A DNA stretch of 10,081 bases, from assembly GCA_002508495.1 (NCBI GenBank), contig DANA01000034.1, forward strand, positions 1 through 10,081, read 5' to 3'. Position 1 is the first letter of the stretch. Every line of letters begins with the position of its first letter. The position numbers were made by a program, and so were the translations under genes. Of this stretch, positions 1-5,908 are shown piece by piece. The notes beneath the pieces are model-generated. The model did no database searches. It was not told where the DNA came from and saw only the letters and a list, made by a program, of their open reading frames with translations. The stretch comes from Methanoregula sp. UBA276 (GTDB taxonomy: Archaea; Halobacteriota; Methanomicrobia; Methanomicrobiales; Methanospirillaceae).

Positions 1-1079
1 CCGCTGATGAGCCATGAACCGTCCTCCCGCACAATGACCGGTCGTTCCACCGGTTCGCCTTCAGAACGGACATCCCCCACGATCGATTCGAGGATGTCAT
101 GCAGCGTGATTATTCCCTCGATGCTCCCGTATTCGTCCGTGACAAGAGCGACATGGACGCCGGTCTTTTTAAAAAGTTCGAGGATCGCAAGAACTGCCGT
201 GGACCCCGGGATGATGAGCGGTTTTGTGACCGCGGCACGGATATCCGGCGTCTCACCCGCAACAAGTCCTGCCAGCACGTCCCTGACCGCGATCATGCCA
301 AGAACGTTATCCAGATCCCCCTCATAGACCGGAAAATGCGACCTGCCGCTCTGGATGATCTTTTTCAGGTTCTCTTCCACGGGGTCTGAAAGGTCGATCC
401 CGATTATTTCCGGCCGGTGGGTCATCACCATCTCCGCACGACGGTCATCGAGCCGGAACACGCCTTCGACCATCATCAGATCGGACGTTGCAAACACCCC
501 GGCTTTTGCGCCCTGGGCAAGCAGGAGTTTGATCTCATCCTCGGTGATTACCGGTTCCGTGGCATCACGGACCTGCAGGGCATGGAGGACGGCGTCAGTA
601 GAACGGCTGAGAATGAAAACAAGAGGCGCCCCGATTGCGGCAAAGATCTGCATGGGCCGTGCCAGCGCAGCCGCAATGGCCTCCGCCCTGTTCATCCCGA
701 TGCGCTTGGGGACAAGTTCCCCAAACACGAGGGTCAGGTAGGTGATGATGAGAACGACGATGGCGATTCCCAGGATATTTCCGTGCTGACCGATGACGGG
801 AAACCCGCCCAGCCATCCCCCGAGTTCTTTTGCCACCGTGGCACCCCCGAACGCGCCGGCAAAGATGCCGATAAGGGTGATTCCTATCTGCACGGTAGAG
901 AAAAACGCGGTTGGTTTATCCATGAGGCTGAGTGCTGCTGCGGCACCGGCGTCTCCCGCATCTGCCCGTTTCTGGAGGCGGGCTCTTTTCGCTGACACCA
1001 GGGCAAATTCTGCCATGGCAAAGACACCGTTGAGTAGGATGAGGACAAGGATGATGGTGATCTCAACGATATACAACAT
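1..1079 (-). CDS. CNNM/CorC/HlyC-family membrane protein with CBS pair (partial, C-terminus off the left edge)
   Basis: Reading the minus strand from the ATG at 1079 gives 359 codons with no stop before the window edge. Residues 1-170 look like the DUF21/CNNM transmembrane domain: a hydrophobic first helix (about 3-22) followed by MAEFALVSAKRARLQ, the family-typical TVQIGITLIGIFAGAFGG (62-79), a second helix (about 102-119) and GELVPKRIG (120-128). Residues about 215-335 form a CBS-domain pair, including SGRSHFPVYEG and VTDEYGSIEGIITLHDILE. The start of the CorC_HlyC C-terminal domain (from about 345) is reached before the cut. Family members are membrane proteins linked to Mg2+/Co2+ transport or efflux, with the CBS pair binding nucleotide; the exact ion is not readable here. 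The start was chosen because the membrane helix begins there; no Shine-Dalgarno site precedes it. It is divergent from dcd. The older label 'hemolysin' for such proteins is not supported as a function. Confidence 0.9.
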   Translation of the reverse strand, partial: MLYIVEITIILVLILLNGVFAMAEFALVSAKRARLQKRADAGDAGAAAALSLMDKPTAFFSTVQIGITLIGIFAGAFGGATVAKELGGWLGGFPVIGQHGNILGIAIVVLIITYLTLVFGELVPKRIGMNRAEAIAAALARPMQIFAAIGAPLVFILSRSTDAVLHALQVRDATEPVITEDEIKLLLAQGAKAGVFATSDLMMVEGVFRLDDRRAEMVMTHRPEIIGIDLSDPVEENLKKIIQSGRSHFPVYEGDLDNVLGMIAVRDVLAGLVAGETPDIRAAVTKPLIIPGSTAVLAILELFKKTGVHVALVTDEYGSIEGIITLHDILESIVGDVRSEGEPVERPVIVREDGSWLIS

Positions 1080-1123
1080 CTGCTGGAACCGGCCGTTATA
1101 CCTGTTACCCTTTTTTTGGGGAC

Positions 1124-1131
1124 TAAAAATA
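1124..1131 (-). promoter_or_regulatory. Possible TATA box for the CNNM-family gene
   Basis: On the minus strand the gap between the divergent genes contains TATTTTTA, about 45-50 bases upstream of the ATG at 1079. With the usual archaeal spacing of about 26 bases, transcription would start near 1100 and leave a leader of about 20 bases. A weaker TATAAC (1095-1100, minus) lies too close to the start codon for normal spacing. This is position and composition evidence only. Confidence 0.3.
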
Positions 1132-1215
1132 CCTTGTGCCGGCTCCTGCGCCTGGCGATTCTCTTCCCCCGTCGCCCTCCATTCCACAGGACGCGTTCGT
1201 TCTGGATGTGCAGTG

Positions 1216-1226
1216 CTAAAAAAAAA
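1216..1226 (+). promoter_or_regulatory. Possible TATA-like element for dcd
   Basis: CTAAAAAAAAA is the only strongly AT-rich element in the 100 bases before dcd. A start about 26 bases downstream would fall near 1248, giving a leader of about 30 bases. The run of nine A is not a good match to the archaeal TATA consensus, so this is tentative. Confidence 0.25.
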
Positions 1227-1279
1227 GGCATGCGGTTGAATGATCCCCTTATGTTCCGGCAGCGCCAAACTACCTCCCG

Positions 1280-1834
1280 ATGATTCTCGTTGACTGGCAG
1301 CTCCTCGACCGGATCTCGCGGGGTCACATCAGGATCGATCCCTATGATCCCCGGTTCGTGCAGCCGAACTCGCTGGATATCCGGCTGGGCAATCATTTTG
1401 TCTGGTACAAACCCGGCACCGCAACCATCGACCCGTACAACCAGGAGAGCGTGAACGCTGATGTTGTCGAGATGCATGCCGATTCGTTTGTCTTAAATCC
1501 CGGCCAGTTCATCCTTGCCGAGACGCTGGAATGCATCGAGCTTGCCGATAATATCGTTGCCACCATTGAAGGCAAGTCGAGCATTGCCCGGCTCGGCGTC
1601 ACCCTCCACCAGACCGGCGGCTGGATCGATGCCGGCTTCAGAGGTACTATCACGCTTGAGATGGCCAATGTCAATGCACGGCCGGTCCGGATCTATGCCG
1701 GTATGCCCATCGGCCAGCTCGTCTTTTACACCACCGAGCGGGCGGAGCGGCCGTACGGGGCAAAAGGGGATGCAAAATATCTTGACCAGCGGCAGGCCAC
1801 CCTGTCGCGGTACCACGCGAACCGGAACCTCTAA
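1280..1834 (+). CDS. dcd: dCTP deaminase, possibly bifunctional with dUTPase activity
   Basis: The 184-residue product matches the dCTP deaminase/dUTPase trimer family over its whole length. DCD converts dCTP to dUTP and ammonia, supplying dUMP for thymidylate synthesis in the cytosol. Visible signatures are QPNSLDIRLG (28-37), the phosphate-binding GKSSIARLG (98-106), GWIDAGFRG (114-122), the LE pair of TITLEMAN with E127 as the expected catalytic glutamate, GMPIGQLVF (141-149) and a C-terminal stretch from GAKGDAKYLDQR onward that in relatives closes over the active site. The TGGWIDAGF context resembles, from memory, the bifunctional DCD-DUTs of Methanocaldococcus and Mycobacterium more than the E. 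coli enzyme (TAHRIDPGW), so direct dCTP-to-dUMP conversion is possible but unproven. The start is firm: the frame meets a TGA at 1241 and has no other usable start codon before 1280. No Shine-Dalgarno site is seen. It is a single-gene unit, divergent from the CNNM gene. Confidence 0.95.
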   Translation: MILVDWQLLDRISRGHIRIDPYDPRFVQPNSLDIRLGNHFVWYKPGTATIDPYNQESVNADVVEMHADSFVLNPGQFILAETLECIELADNIVATIEGKSSIARLGVTLHQTGGWIDAGFRGTITLEMANVNARPVRIYAGMPIGQLVFYTTERAERPYGAKGDAKYLDQRQATLSRYHANRNL

Positions 1835-1869
1835 CGCTACTCCCGTTACGAGGGGGTAAATCCGGTTGC

Positions 1870-1875
1870 TTTTTT
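1870..1875 (+). terminator. Oligo-T terminator candidate after dcd
   Basis: Six T in a row lie 36 bases after the dcd stop codon, following GGTTGC. Archaeal RNA polymerase commonly terminates at such U tracts without a strong hairpin. No stable stem precedes it. Confidence 0.4.
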
Positions 1876-1970
1876 GGCGTGCAGGTATTTTCCCGCCATG
1901 GTTTGTCCCGCACGGGCGTTTGGTTGAAAAAACTGCTCTCTGGAGAAACCCTCATCCCGGAAAAATGGTA

Positions 1971-2004
1971 CCCCCCTTCTCGCCACCCCTGCCCCCAAGG
2001 GGGC
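1971..2004. repeat. Overlapping alternative G/C-run hairpins
   Basis: GCCCCC (1991-1996) and GGGGGC (1999-2004) are perfect inverted arms around AA. The same G run can instead pair as AAGGGGG (1997-2003) with CCCCCTT (1972-1978) across an 18-base gap. The two structures are mutually exclusive. On the minus strand the segment is a set of G runs (5, 4, 2 and 6), so a G-quadruplex is also conceivable. The role is unknown. Confidence 0.5.
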
Positions 2005-2083
2005 TCAACAGCGCATGCGATGCCTCCGCACTACCTGTACGAGACACTCCCGACATAATTGTTTTCCCAAAATAGAAATTGAG

Positions 2084-2114
2084 GCCGCTGCACAGGCGCC
2101 CAAACGGGAGCGGC
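2084..2114. repeat. Inverted repeat, 6-bp arms
   Basis: GCCGCT (2084-2089) and AGCGGC (2109-2114) are perfect reverse complements separated by 19 bases. The gap itself contains the self-complementary GGCGCC. It sits just after the AT-rich patch at about 2053-2080. The function is unknown. Confidence 0.35.
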
Positions 2115-2135
2115 GGCAAGAATCGTAAAGGGGGT

Positions 2136-2156
2136 ATGGGGGCAGTTTGGCCCCAT
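2136..2156. repeat. Inverted repeat, 6-bp arms
   Basis: ATGGGG (2136-2141) and CCCCAT (2151-2156) form a perfect stem with a 9-base loop. It lies 28 bases beyond the T run that probably ends kinase A transcription, so it could act as a backup terminator or 3'-end structure for that minus-strand gene. That role is inferred from position only. Confidence 0.4.
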
Positions 2157-2183
2157 CATCACTTCAAATGATTTCTCCAGAGC

Positions 2184-2190
2184 AAAAAAA
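2184..2190 (-). terminator. Oligo-T terminator candidate after kinase A
   Basis: The plus strand has seven A in a row, which read as T7 on the minus strand 20 bases after the kinase A stop codon, preceded by GGACCGG. This fits an archaeal U-tract terminator. No strong hairpin precedes it. Confidence 0.5.
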
Positions 2191-2209
2191 CCGGTCCTGC
2201 AAAGGGATC

Positions 2210-3619
2210 TCACTCCCGGCAATACCGCCACGTCCCGTTCGGGATCCGGATCTCAAAACAGGCACCTTTCCCATAGATCCCTTTCTCTTCAATGCGAATA
2301 CCGGTGATCTCCAGGATCTCTGCGGTCAAAAACAGCCCCATGCCGGTATTTTTCCCCACTCCCCGCTTGAAGATCTCGAGTTTCTGGTTGTCCTCAATCC
2401 CGATCCCGTCATCCCGGAACACCAGTATCAGGTCATTGTCCCGGACCCTGGCACTGATGGAAATCCTGGTGATCCTTCCGCCATGACGGATCGCGTTATC
2501 GATGAGATTGTAGAACACTTTTTCCAGAAGAGGATCTGCATAGATCTCGATTGTATCAAAATCTGCAGAGATGGCAATGCCGGACTTGGAAAAACTCGCC
2601 GTAACGGTATCGATTATTGCATTGGCATTCTGCCACTGCGGTTCATGGACGCCGACTTCCTGGTACTCCCGGGTAAACGTGATCTGGTTCTGGATGACCC
2701 GTGTCAGGTGCTTGATGTCATCGAGCAACTGGTCCTTTTCCGTTGCCGACTGCGTTGCTTTTGCCATATCCACGCAGCCGAGCAGACCGGTGATAGTGTT
2801 GAGGATGTCATGGCGGGTGATCTGGTTTAAGAGGTTGAGCTTTTTATTGGCGATATTCATGGCGTCCTGTGCGTTCTTCCGGACCGAGATGTCCCGCAGG
2901 ATGCCGTAAATCCCGACCGGGGTTCCGGAAATATCTATCCGCAGGAAACAGCGTACCTCGAACCAGAAGATGGCCCCCCATTTGTCCAGGATCCGGAACT
3001 CGGAGATGAACTGGGCGCCTTTTTCCATCTCGTGCATCATGGTCCTTTCGACCCGGTCCGCATCAGCAGCGTGGATGATCCTGCGCAGCTTCTTTCCCAA
3101 AATTTCGTCTTCCAGAAACCCGTACTTGTTGACCTGCGGGGAGATGTAGGTCACAACCCCGTCCATATCCATGGAGAAGAGGATGTCGGGGGTATTTTCC
3201 GTGAGTGCCCGGAACTTGTCCTCACTCTCGCGGATCTTCTTGTCCAGCGAGTGCTTGTACCAGGCCATCTCGACAACAGACCGGAGTTCGCGTTCATCGT
3301 AGGGCTTGATGAGGTACCCGTAGGGACCGGTGATCTTTGCCCGTTCCAGGAGCAGTTTGTCCGCATAGGCAGTGAGATAGATAACCGGAATATCCCGGGT
3401 TGTGTGGATTGCATCTGCGGTCTCGATACCGTCAAGCTTCCCGTCAAGATTGATGTCCATGAGCACGAGGTCGGGCGGCGTTTTTGCCACGCTTTCAAGT
3501 GCAGCTTCGCCGCTCCGTACGGTCCCGGTGACAGAATAGCCCATTGACTGGAGCGTGTAGCCAAGGTCGGCTGCAATAATTACTTCGTCTTCGACAATGA
3601 GAACCCGTAACGCGTTCAT
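2210..3619 (-). CDS. REC-PAS-histidine kinase (kinase A)
   Basis: A 469-residue soluble signalling protein with no signal peptide or membrane helix. Residues 1-122 are a receiver domain with acidic D11, phosphoacceptor D55 (LVLMDINL), T83 and K105 (LIKPYD). Residues about 131-250 are one PAS domain (SEDKFRALTENTPDILFSM to GILRDISVRK). The kinase core follows: H box ITRHDILN with H270, D271 and N274; linker motif at 312-330; N box with N375 (NLIDNAIRHG); DDGIG (403-407); and GMGLFL (426-431) of the ATPase lid. By family knowledge it autophosphorylates H270 and transfers the phosphate to a receiver; whether that is its own D55 or another protein cannot be read. There is no DNA-binding or other output domain. 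The ATG at 3619 starts right before LRVLIVEDE, as expected for a receiver domain; there is only a weak GGA upstream and no clear ribosome binding site. It is divergent from thrS and convergent with dcd. The PAS ligand is unknown. Confidence 0.93.
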   Translation of the reverse strand: MNALRVLIVEDEVIIAADLGYTLQSMGYSVTGTVRSGEAALESVAKTPPDLVLMDINLDGKLDGIETADAIHTTRDIPVIYLTAYADKLLLERAKITGPYGYLIKPYDERELRSVVEMAWYKHSLDKKIRESEDKFRALTENTPDILFSMDMDGVVTYISPQVNKYGFLEDEILGKKLRRIIHAADADRVERTMMHEMEKGAQFISEFRILDKWGAIFWFEVRCFLRIDISGTPVGIYGILRDISVRKNAQDAMNIANKKLNLLNQITRHDILNTITGLLGCVDMAKATQSATEKDQLLDDIKHLTRVIQNQITFTREYQEVGVHEPQWQNANAIIDTVTASFSKSGIAISADFDTIEIYADPLLEKVFYNLIDNAIRHGGRITRISISARVRDNDLILVFRDDGIGIEDNQKLEIFKRGVGKNTGMGLFLTAEILEITGIRIEEKGIYGKGACFEIRIPNGTWRYCRE

Positions 3620-3689
3620 GACAGATTCCGGATTATTGGAAAGGATTGTGCATGCATCGGGCCGGATCCGACGGCCCTGCGGCCCACGG

Positions 3690-3698
3690 TTTTATATC
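3690..3698 (-). promoter_or_regulatory. TATA box for kinase A
   Basis: The minus strand reads GATATAAAA, a good archaeal TATA box, about 70-80 bases upstream of the kinase A ATG. A start about 26 bases downstream would lie near 3668, leaving a leader of roughly 48 bases. On the plus strand the same bases read TTTTATATC, so the element could in principle also fire the other way. Confidence 0.5.
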
Positions 3699-3713
3699 GG
3701 GAGAAGCCCGGGA

Positions 3714-3723
3714 TTGACAATTT
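3714..3723 (+). repeat. Direct repeat copy 1, TTGACAATTT
   Basis: First of two identical 10-base copies 102 bases apart in the divergent region. This copy lies about 16 bases upstream of the kinase A TATA box in the direction of that gene, a plausible place for a regulator site. Confidence 0.5.
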
Positions 3724-3756
3724 CAGGTATACGGTAAAGCATAAAAAATCATCTCA

Positions 3757-3782
3757 GGTGCCATGTTCGCCGCACCGGCACC
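3757..3782. repeat. Inverted repeat GGTGCC/GGCACC
   Basis: GGTGCC (3757-3762) and GGCACC (3777-3782) are perfect reverse complements with a 14-base loop. It lies between the two TTGACAATTT copies and outside the predicted transcripts of both flanking genes, so an operator or a small untranslated RNA are both possible. There is no further evidence for either. Confidence 0.4.
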
Positions 3783-3815
3783 CTACGGACGGAATCTGAA
3801 AAAAACCCAACCCAT

Positions 3816-3825
3816 TTGACAATTT
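3816..3825 (+). repeat. Direct repeat copy 2, TTGACAATTT
   Basis: Second identical copy, about 42 bases upstream of the thrS TATA box. It is flanked by CCCA and GGGG and sits inside a weak dyad CCCAA (3806-3810) / TTGGG (3824-3828). A regulator binding here could act on thrS. Confidence 0.5.
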
Positions 3826-3866
3826 GGGGAAAACTTCGGGGCTACAGCCGGCGCAGGGTTAAGCAC

Positions 3867-3874
3867 TATAAATA
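3867..3874 (+). promoter_or_regulatory. TATA box for thrS
   Basis: TATAAATA is a strong archaeal TATA box. With the usual spacing, transcription would begin near 3895-3898, leaving a leader of about 30 bases that includes the ribosome binding site. Confidence 0.6.
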
Positions 3875-3914
3875 CGATAAAAACCCATGTTATCCGGATG
3901 ATCTTTAGCGGATC

Positions 3915-3919
3915 GGAGA
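3915..3919 (+). promoter_or_regulatory. Shine-Dalgarno site of thrS
   Basis: GGAGA ends 7 bases before the ATG at 3927. It supports that ATG over the overlapping, out-of-frame ATG at 3919. It is the only clear Shine-Dalgarno site seen before a gene in this window. Confidence 0.7.
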
Positions 3920-3926
3920 TGAATCA

Positions 3927-5762
3927 ATGCGACTTCTTCTCATTCATTCTGACTACATAGAATACGAAGCCAAAAAGAAGACAAAGATGGCAGAGGAGTG
4001 TTCGGTCCTCGCGGACAAGGAGACCGAAGCGCTCACCGCGTTCTGCGCCGTGGAATCGGTTGATGATGAGGACCTCGACAGCGTCATTGCCCAGGGGATA
4101 GCCGAGATTAAAAAGACCGCCGGGCAGGTCAATGTTAAGAAGGTGGTCGTGTACCCCTATGCCCACCTGTCAAGCGATCTCTCCTCCCCCGAGACTGCGG
4201 TTACCGTTCTCAACGCGCTGAAGTCCGGCCTCGAGGCAGAAGGGTTTGCCGTCAAGCGTGCCCCCTTTGGCTGGTACAAGGCTTTCAAGATCTCCTGCAA
4301 GGGCCACCCGCTCTCCGAACTTTCCAAGACGATCGTGCCCGGCGAAGAAGGGGCAGCAAAACCCGCAAAAAAGGAGGTCACCCACGACTGGTTCGTGCTC
4401 ACCCCGGACGGGAAGCAGCACGATTGCAAGGAGTATCTTGACGATTCGCCGTTCGGCTGCATGGTCAAAAAGGAACTCGGTGTTGCAACGCCCGTTGGCG
4501 GCGAGCCTGCCCATGTTGACCTGATGCGCAGCAAGGAACTGGTGGACTACGAGCCCGCGAGCGATGTCGGCTGCCTCCGCTGGATGCCAAAAGGCAAGCT
4601 CATCCGCGACCTTCTTGCCGATTACGTGCTCCGGCTCGTGCTCGAGTACGGCGGCACGCCGGTCGAGACGCCGGTCATGTACGACCTTGGCGACCGGGCC
4701 ATCTTCGAGCATGCCGACAAGTTCGGGGAGCGCCAGTACCGCTTCAAGTCCAACAACAGGAGCATGATGCTCCGGTTTGCAGCCTGTTTTGGCATGTTCT
4801 CGATCATGCGGGACATGCACATCTCGCCCAACAACCTGCCCATGAAGATGTACGAGCTCTCCACCTACTCGTTCCGGCACGAGCAGAAAGGCGAGGTCAT
4901 CGGTTTAAAGCGCCTCCGCGCCTTCACGATGCCCGACATGCACTCGCTCTGCCTTGACATGCCGCAGGCCCTGAACTGCTTTGAGGAACAGCTTGCCATG
5001 GGGTGGCAGACCGGCATCGACTTCGAGACCAAGCTGGTTGCCGCGTTCCGGTGCACGAAGGACTTCTATGCCGAACATGAGGCATGGGTGAAGAAGATCG
5101 TGAAAGACTCTGACTGCCCGATGCTCATCGAGATCCTCTCCGACCGGGTCCATTACTGGGTTGCCAAGATCGACCTTGCGGCCATCGACGGCCAGAAACG
5201 TCCCATCGAGAACCCGACCGTCCAGATCGATGTCGAGAGCTCGACCCGGTTCAATATCAAGTATCATACCGAAGACGGCACGGTTGTCCACCCGCCGATC
5301 CTCCACTGCTCCCCGACCGGCAGCGTCGAGCGGGTCATGTGTGCGATCTTAGAAAATATCTCCACGCAGGAAGTCCCCGCGCTGCCCACCTGGCTCTCGC
5401 CCGCACAGGTCCGGGTCGTGCCGGTTGCCGAACGCCACGGGGCGTTTGCCCTTGAGGTCTGCAACGCGATCAATGCCGCACAGGTCCGCTGCGACCTGGA
5501 TGACCGCGAGGAGTCGGTTGGCAAGAAGGTCCGCGAGGCGGCAATGGACTGGGTCCCCTACGTCATCGTGGTTGGCGACGAGGAAGTTGCATCGAAAAAC
5601 CTGACCGTCACGGTCCGGAAGAAGTCGCAGAAGAACAAGCCGTTCAAGGAGCAGATGACCACCGATGCCCTGATCGCGGCAGTGAAGATGGAGACGGAAG
5701 GAAAACCGTTCCGGCCGCTGTATACTCCCCGGAAGCTTTCGATGAAAGCCCGGTATATCTGA
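3927..5762 (+). CDS. thrS: Threonyl-tRNA synthetase, archaeal type with editing domain
   Basis: The 611-residue class II synthetase attaches threonine to tRNA-Thr using ATP. Residues 1 to about 140 are the archaeal editing domain with a D-aminoacyl-tRNA deacylase fold, which removes misattached serine; YPYAHLSSDLSSP (76-88) and the K118/K121 pair in GWYKAFKIS mark it. There is no bacterial TGS domain. The catalytic core (about 215-485) shows motif 1 around TPVETPVMYD, motif 2 FRHEQ (R317) with R329 and R331, and motif 3 GSVER (R469). C287, H339 and H460 are in the positions expected for the zinc site that selects threonine. Residues about 495-600 are the anticodon-binding domain. The length is normal for archaeal full-length enzymes, so this is not one of the split editing/catalytic pairs. 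It has its own TATA box, ribosome binding site and T8 terminator, so it is probably transcribed alone. It is divergent from kinase A and convergent with kinase B. Confidence 0.98.
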   Translation: MRLLLIHSDYIEYEAKKKTKMAEECSVLADKETEALTAFCAVESVDDEDLDSVIAQGIAEIKKTAGQVNVKKVVVYPYAHLSSDLSSPETAVTVLNALKSGLEAEGFAVKRAPFGWYKAFKISCKGHPLSELSKTIVPGEEGAAKPAKKEVTHDWFVLTPDGKQHDCKEYLDDSPFGCMVKKELGVATPVGGEPAHVDLMRSKELVDYEPASDVGCLRWMPKGKLIRDLLADYVLRLVLEYGGTPVETPVMYDLGDRAIFEHADKFGERQYRFKSNNRSMMLRFAACFGMFSIMRDMHISPNNLPMKMYELSTYSFRHEQKGEVIGLKRLRAFTMPDMHSLCLDMPQALNCFEEQLAMGWQTGIDFETKLVAAFRCTKDFYAEHEAWVKKIVKDSDCPMLIEILSDRVHYWVAKIDLAAIDGQKRPIENPTVQIDVESSTRFNIKYHTEDGTVVHPPILHCSPTGSVERVMCAILENISTQEVPALPTWLSPAQVRVVPVAERHGAFALEVCNAINAAQVRCDLDDREESVGKKVREAAMDWVPYVIVVGDEEVASKNLTVTVRKKSQKNKPFKEQMTTDALIAAVKMETEGKPFRPLYTPRKLSMKARYI

Positions 5763-5767
5763 ATACC

Positions 5768-5775
5768 TTTTTTTT
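5768..5775 (+). terminator. T8 terminator after thrS
   Basis: Eight T in a row begin 6 bases after the thrS stop codon. This is a typical archaeal U-tract terminator with no hairpin needed. Confidence 0.65.
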
Positions 5776-5831
5776 AAGAACATCCCGTTTCGCTTCGTGA
5801 TCCGGTCATTGCAGGACAGGATAATTAAGAG

Positions 5832-5836
5832 AAAAA
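5832..5836 (-). terminator. Secondary T-run after kinase B
   Basis: On the minus strand GCGG is followed by TTTTTCTCTTAATTA, a U-rich stretch about 75 bases past the kinase B stop codon. Together with a T5 directly after that stop (5904-5908, minus), it could end the kinase B transcript before it runs into thrS on the opposite strand. Confidence 0.35.
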
Positions 5837-5903
5837 CCGCAGGGCCCGGTCAAAGGTCAGAAATGAAAACGTCCTGGTGACATCTCCAATCCCCCATGTG
5901 TCG

Positions 5904-5908
5904 AAAAA
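5904..5908 (-). terminator. Short T-run at the kinase B stop codon
   Basis: The TAA stop of kinase B runs directly into TTTTT on the minus strand. Five T alone is a weak archaeal terminator; the next U-rich stretch is at 5832-5836. Confidence 0.3.

Larger units (their letters stand above)
1835..2209. other. 375-bp gene-free region between dcd and kinase A
   Basis: No frame here gives a recognisable protein. Short open frames, such as one on the plus strand at 1866-2075, have no family signature and no ribosome binding site. The region holds T runs at both ends (see the terminators), several inverted repeats of G and C runs, and an AT-rich patch at about 2053-2080. The two flanking genes converge here, so no promoter is required by the layout. 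I searched by eye for a tRNA and for C/D-box RNA motifs and found no convincing set. Confidence 0.6.
3620..3926. other. 307-bp divergent control region between kinase A and thrS
   Basis: This is AT-richer than its flanks and has no credible protein gene. It contains a minus-strand TATA box near 3694, a plus-strand TATA box at 3867-3874, two copies of TTGACAATTT, a 6-bp-arm hairpin at 3757-3782, a short hairpin CGGG/CCCG (3698-3701 and 3707-3710), and another TATA-like stretch CATAAAAAATC (3740-3750) with no gene assigned to it. Confidence 0.6.

Noticed and set aside
417..995. A 192-codon open frame on the plus strand
   Set aside because: It is antisense to the CNNM-family gene, whose minus-strand frame gives a clear membrane/CBS protein. 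The plus-strand translation resembles nothing I know.
884..1477. A 197-codon open frame on the minus strand spanning the CNNM/dcd divergent gap
   Set aside because: It overlaps both real genes in other frames, lacks any domain and would cover both promoters.
2100..2162. Possible C/D-box small RNA on the minus strand
   Set aside because: GTGATGA (2156-2162, minus) fits a C box, but no CUGA D box or D'/C' pair follows at a suitable distance.
2147..2830. A 227-codon open frame on the plus strand
   Set aside because: Antisense to the kinase core of kinase A; no signature and no promoter or ribosome binding site seen.
3763..3816. Possible 17-codon small protein in the kinase A/thrS gap
   Set aside because: The frame is very short, the ATG lies within a hairpin, and GGTG is too close to the ATG to act as a normal ribosome binding site.
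4170..4880. A 236-codon open frame on the minus strand, antisense to thrS
   Set aside because: It lies opposite the editing and catalytic domains of thrS and has no domain of its own.
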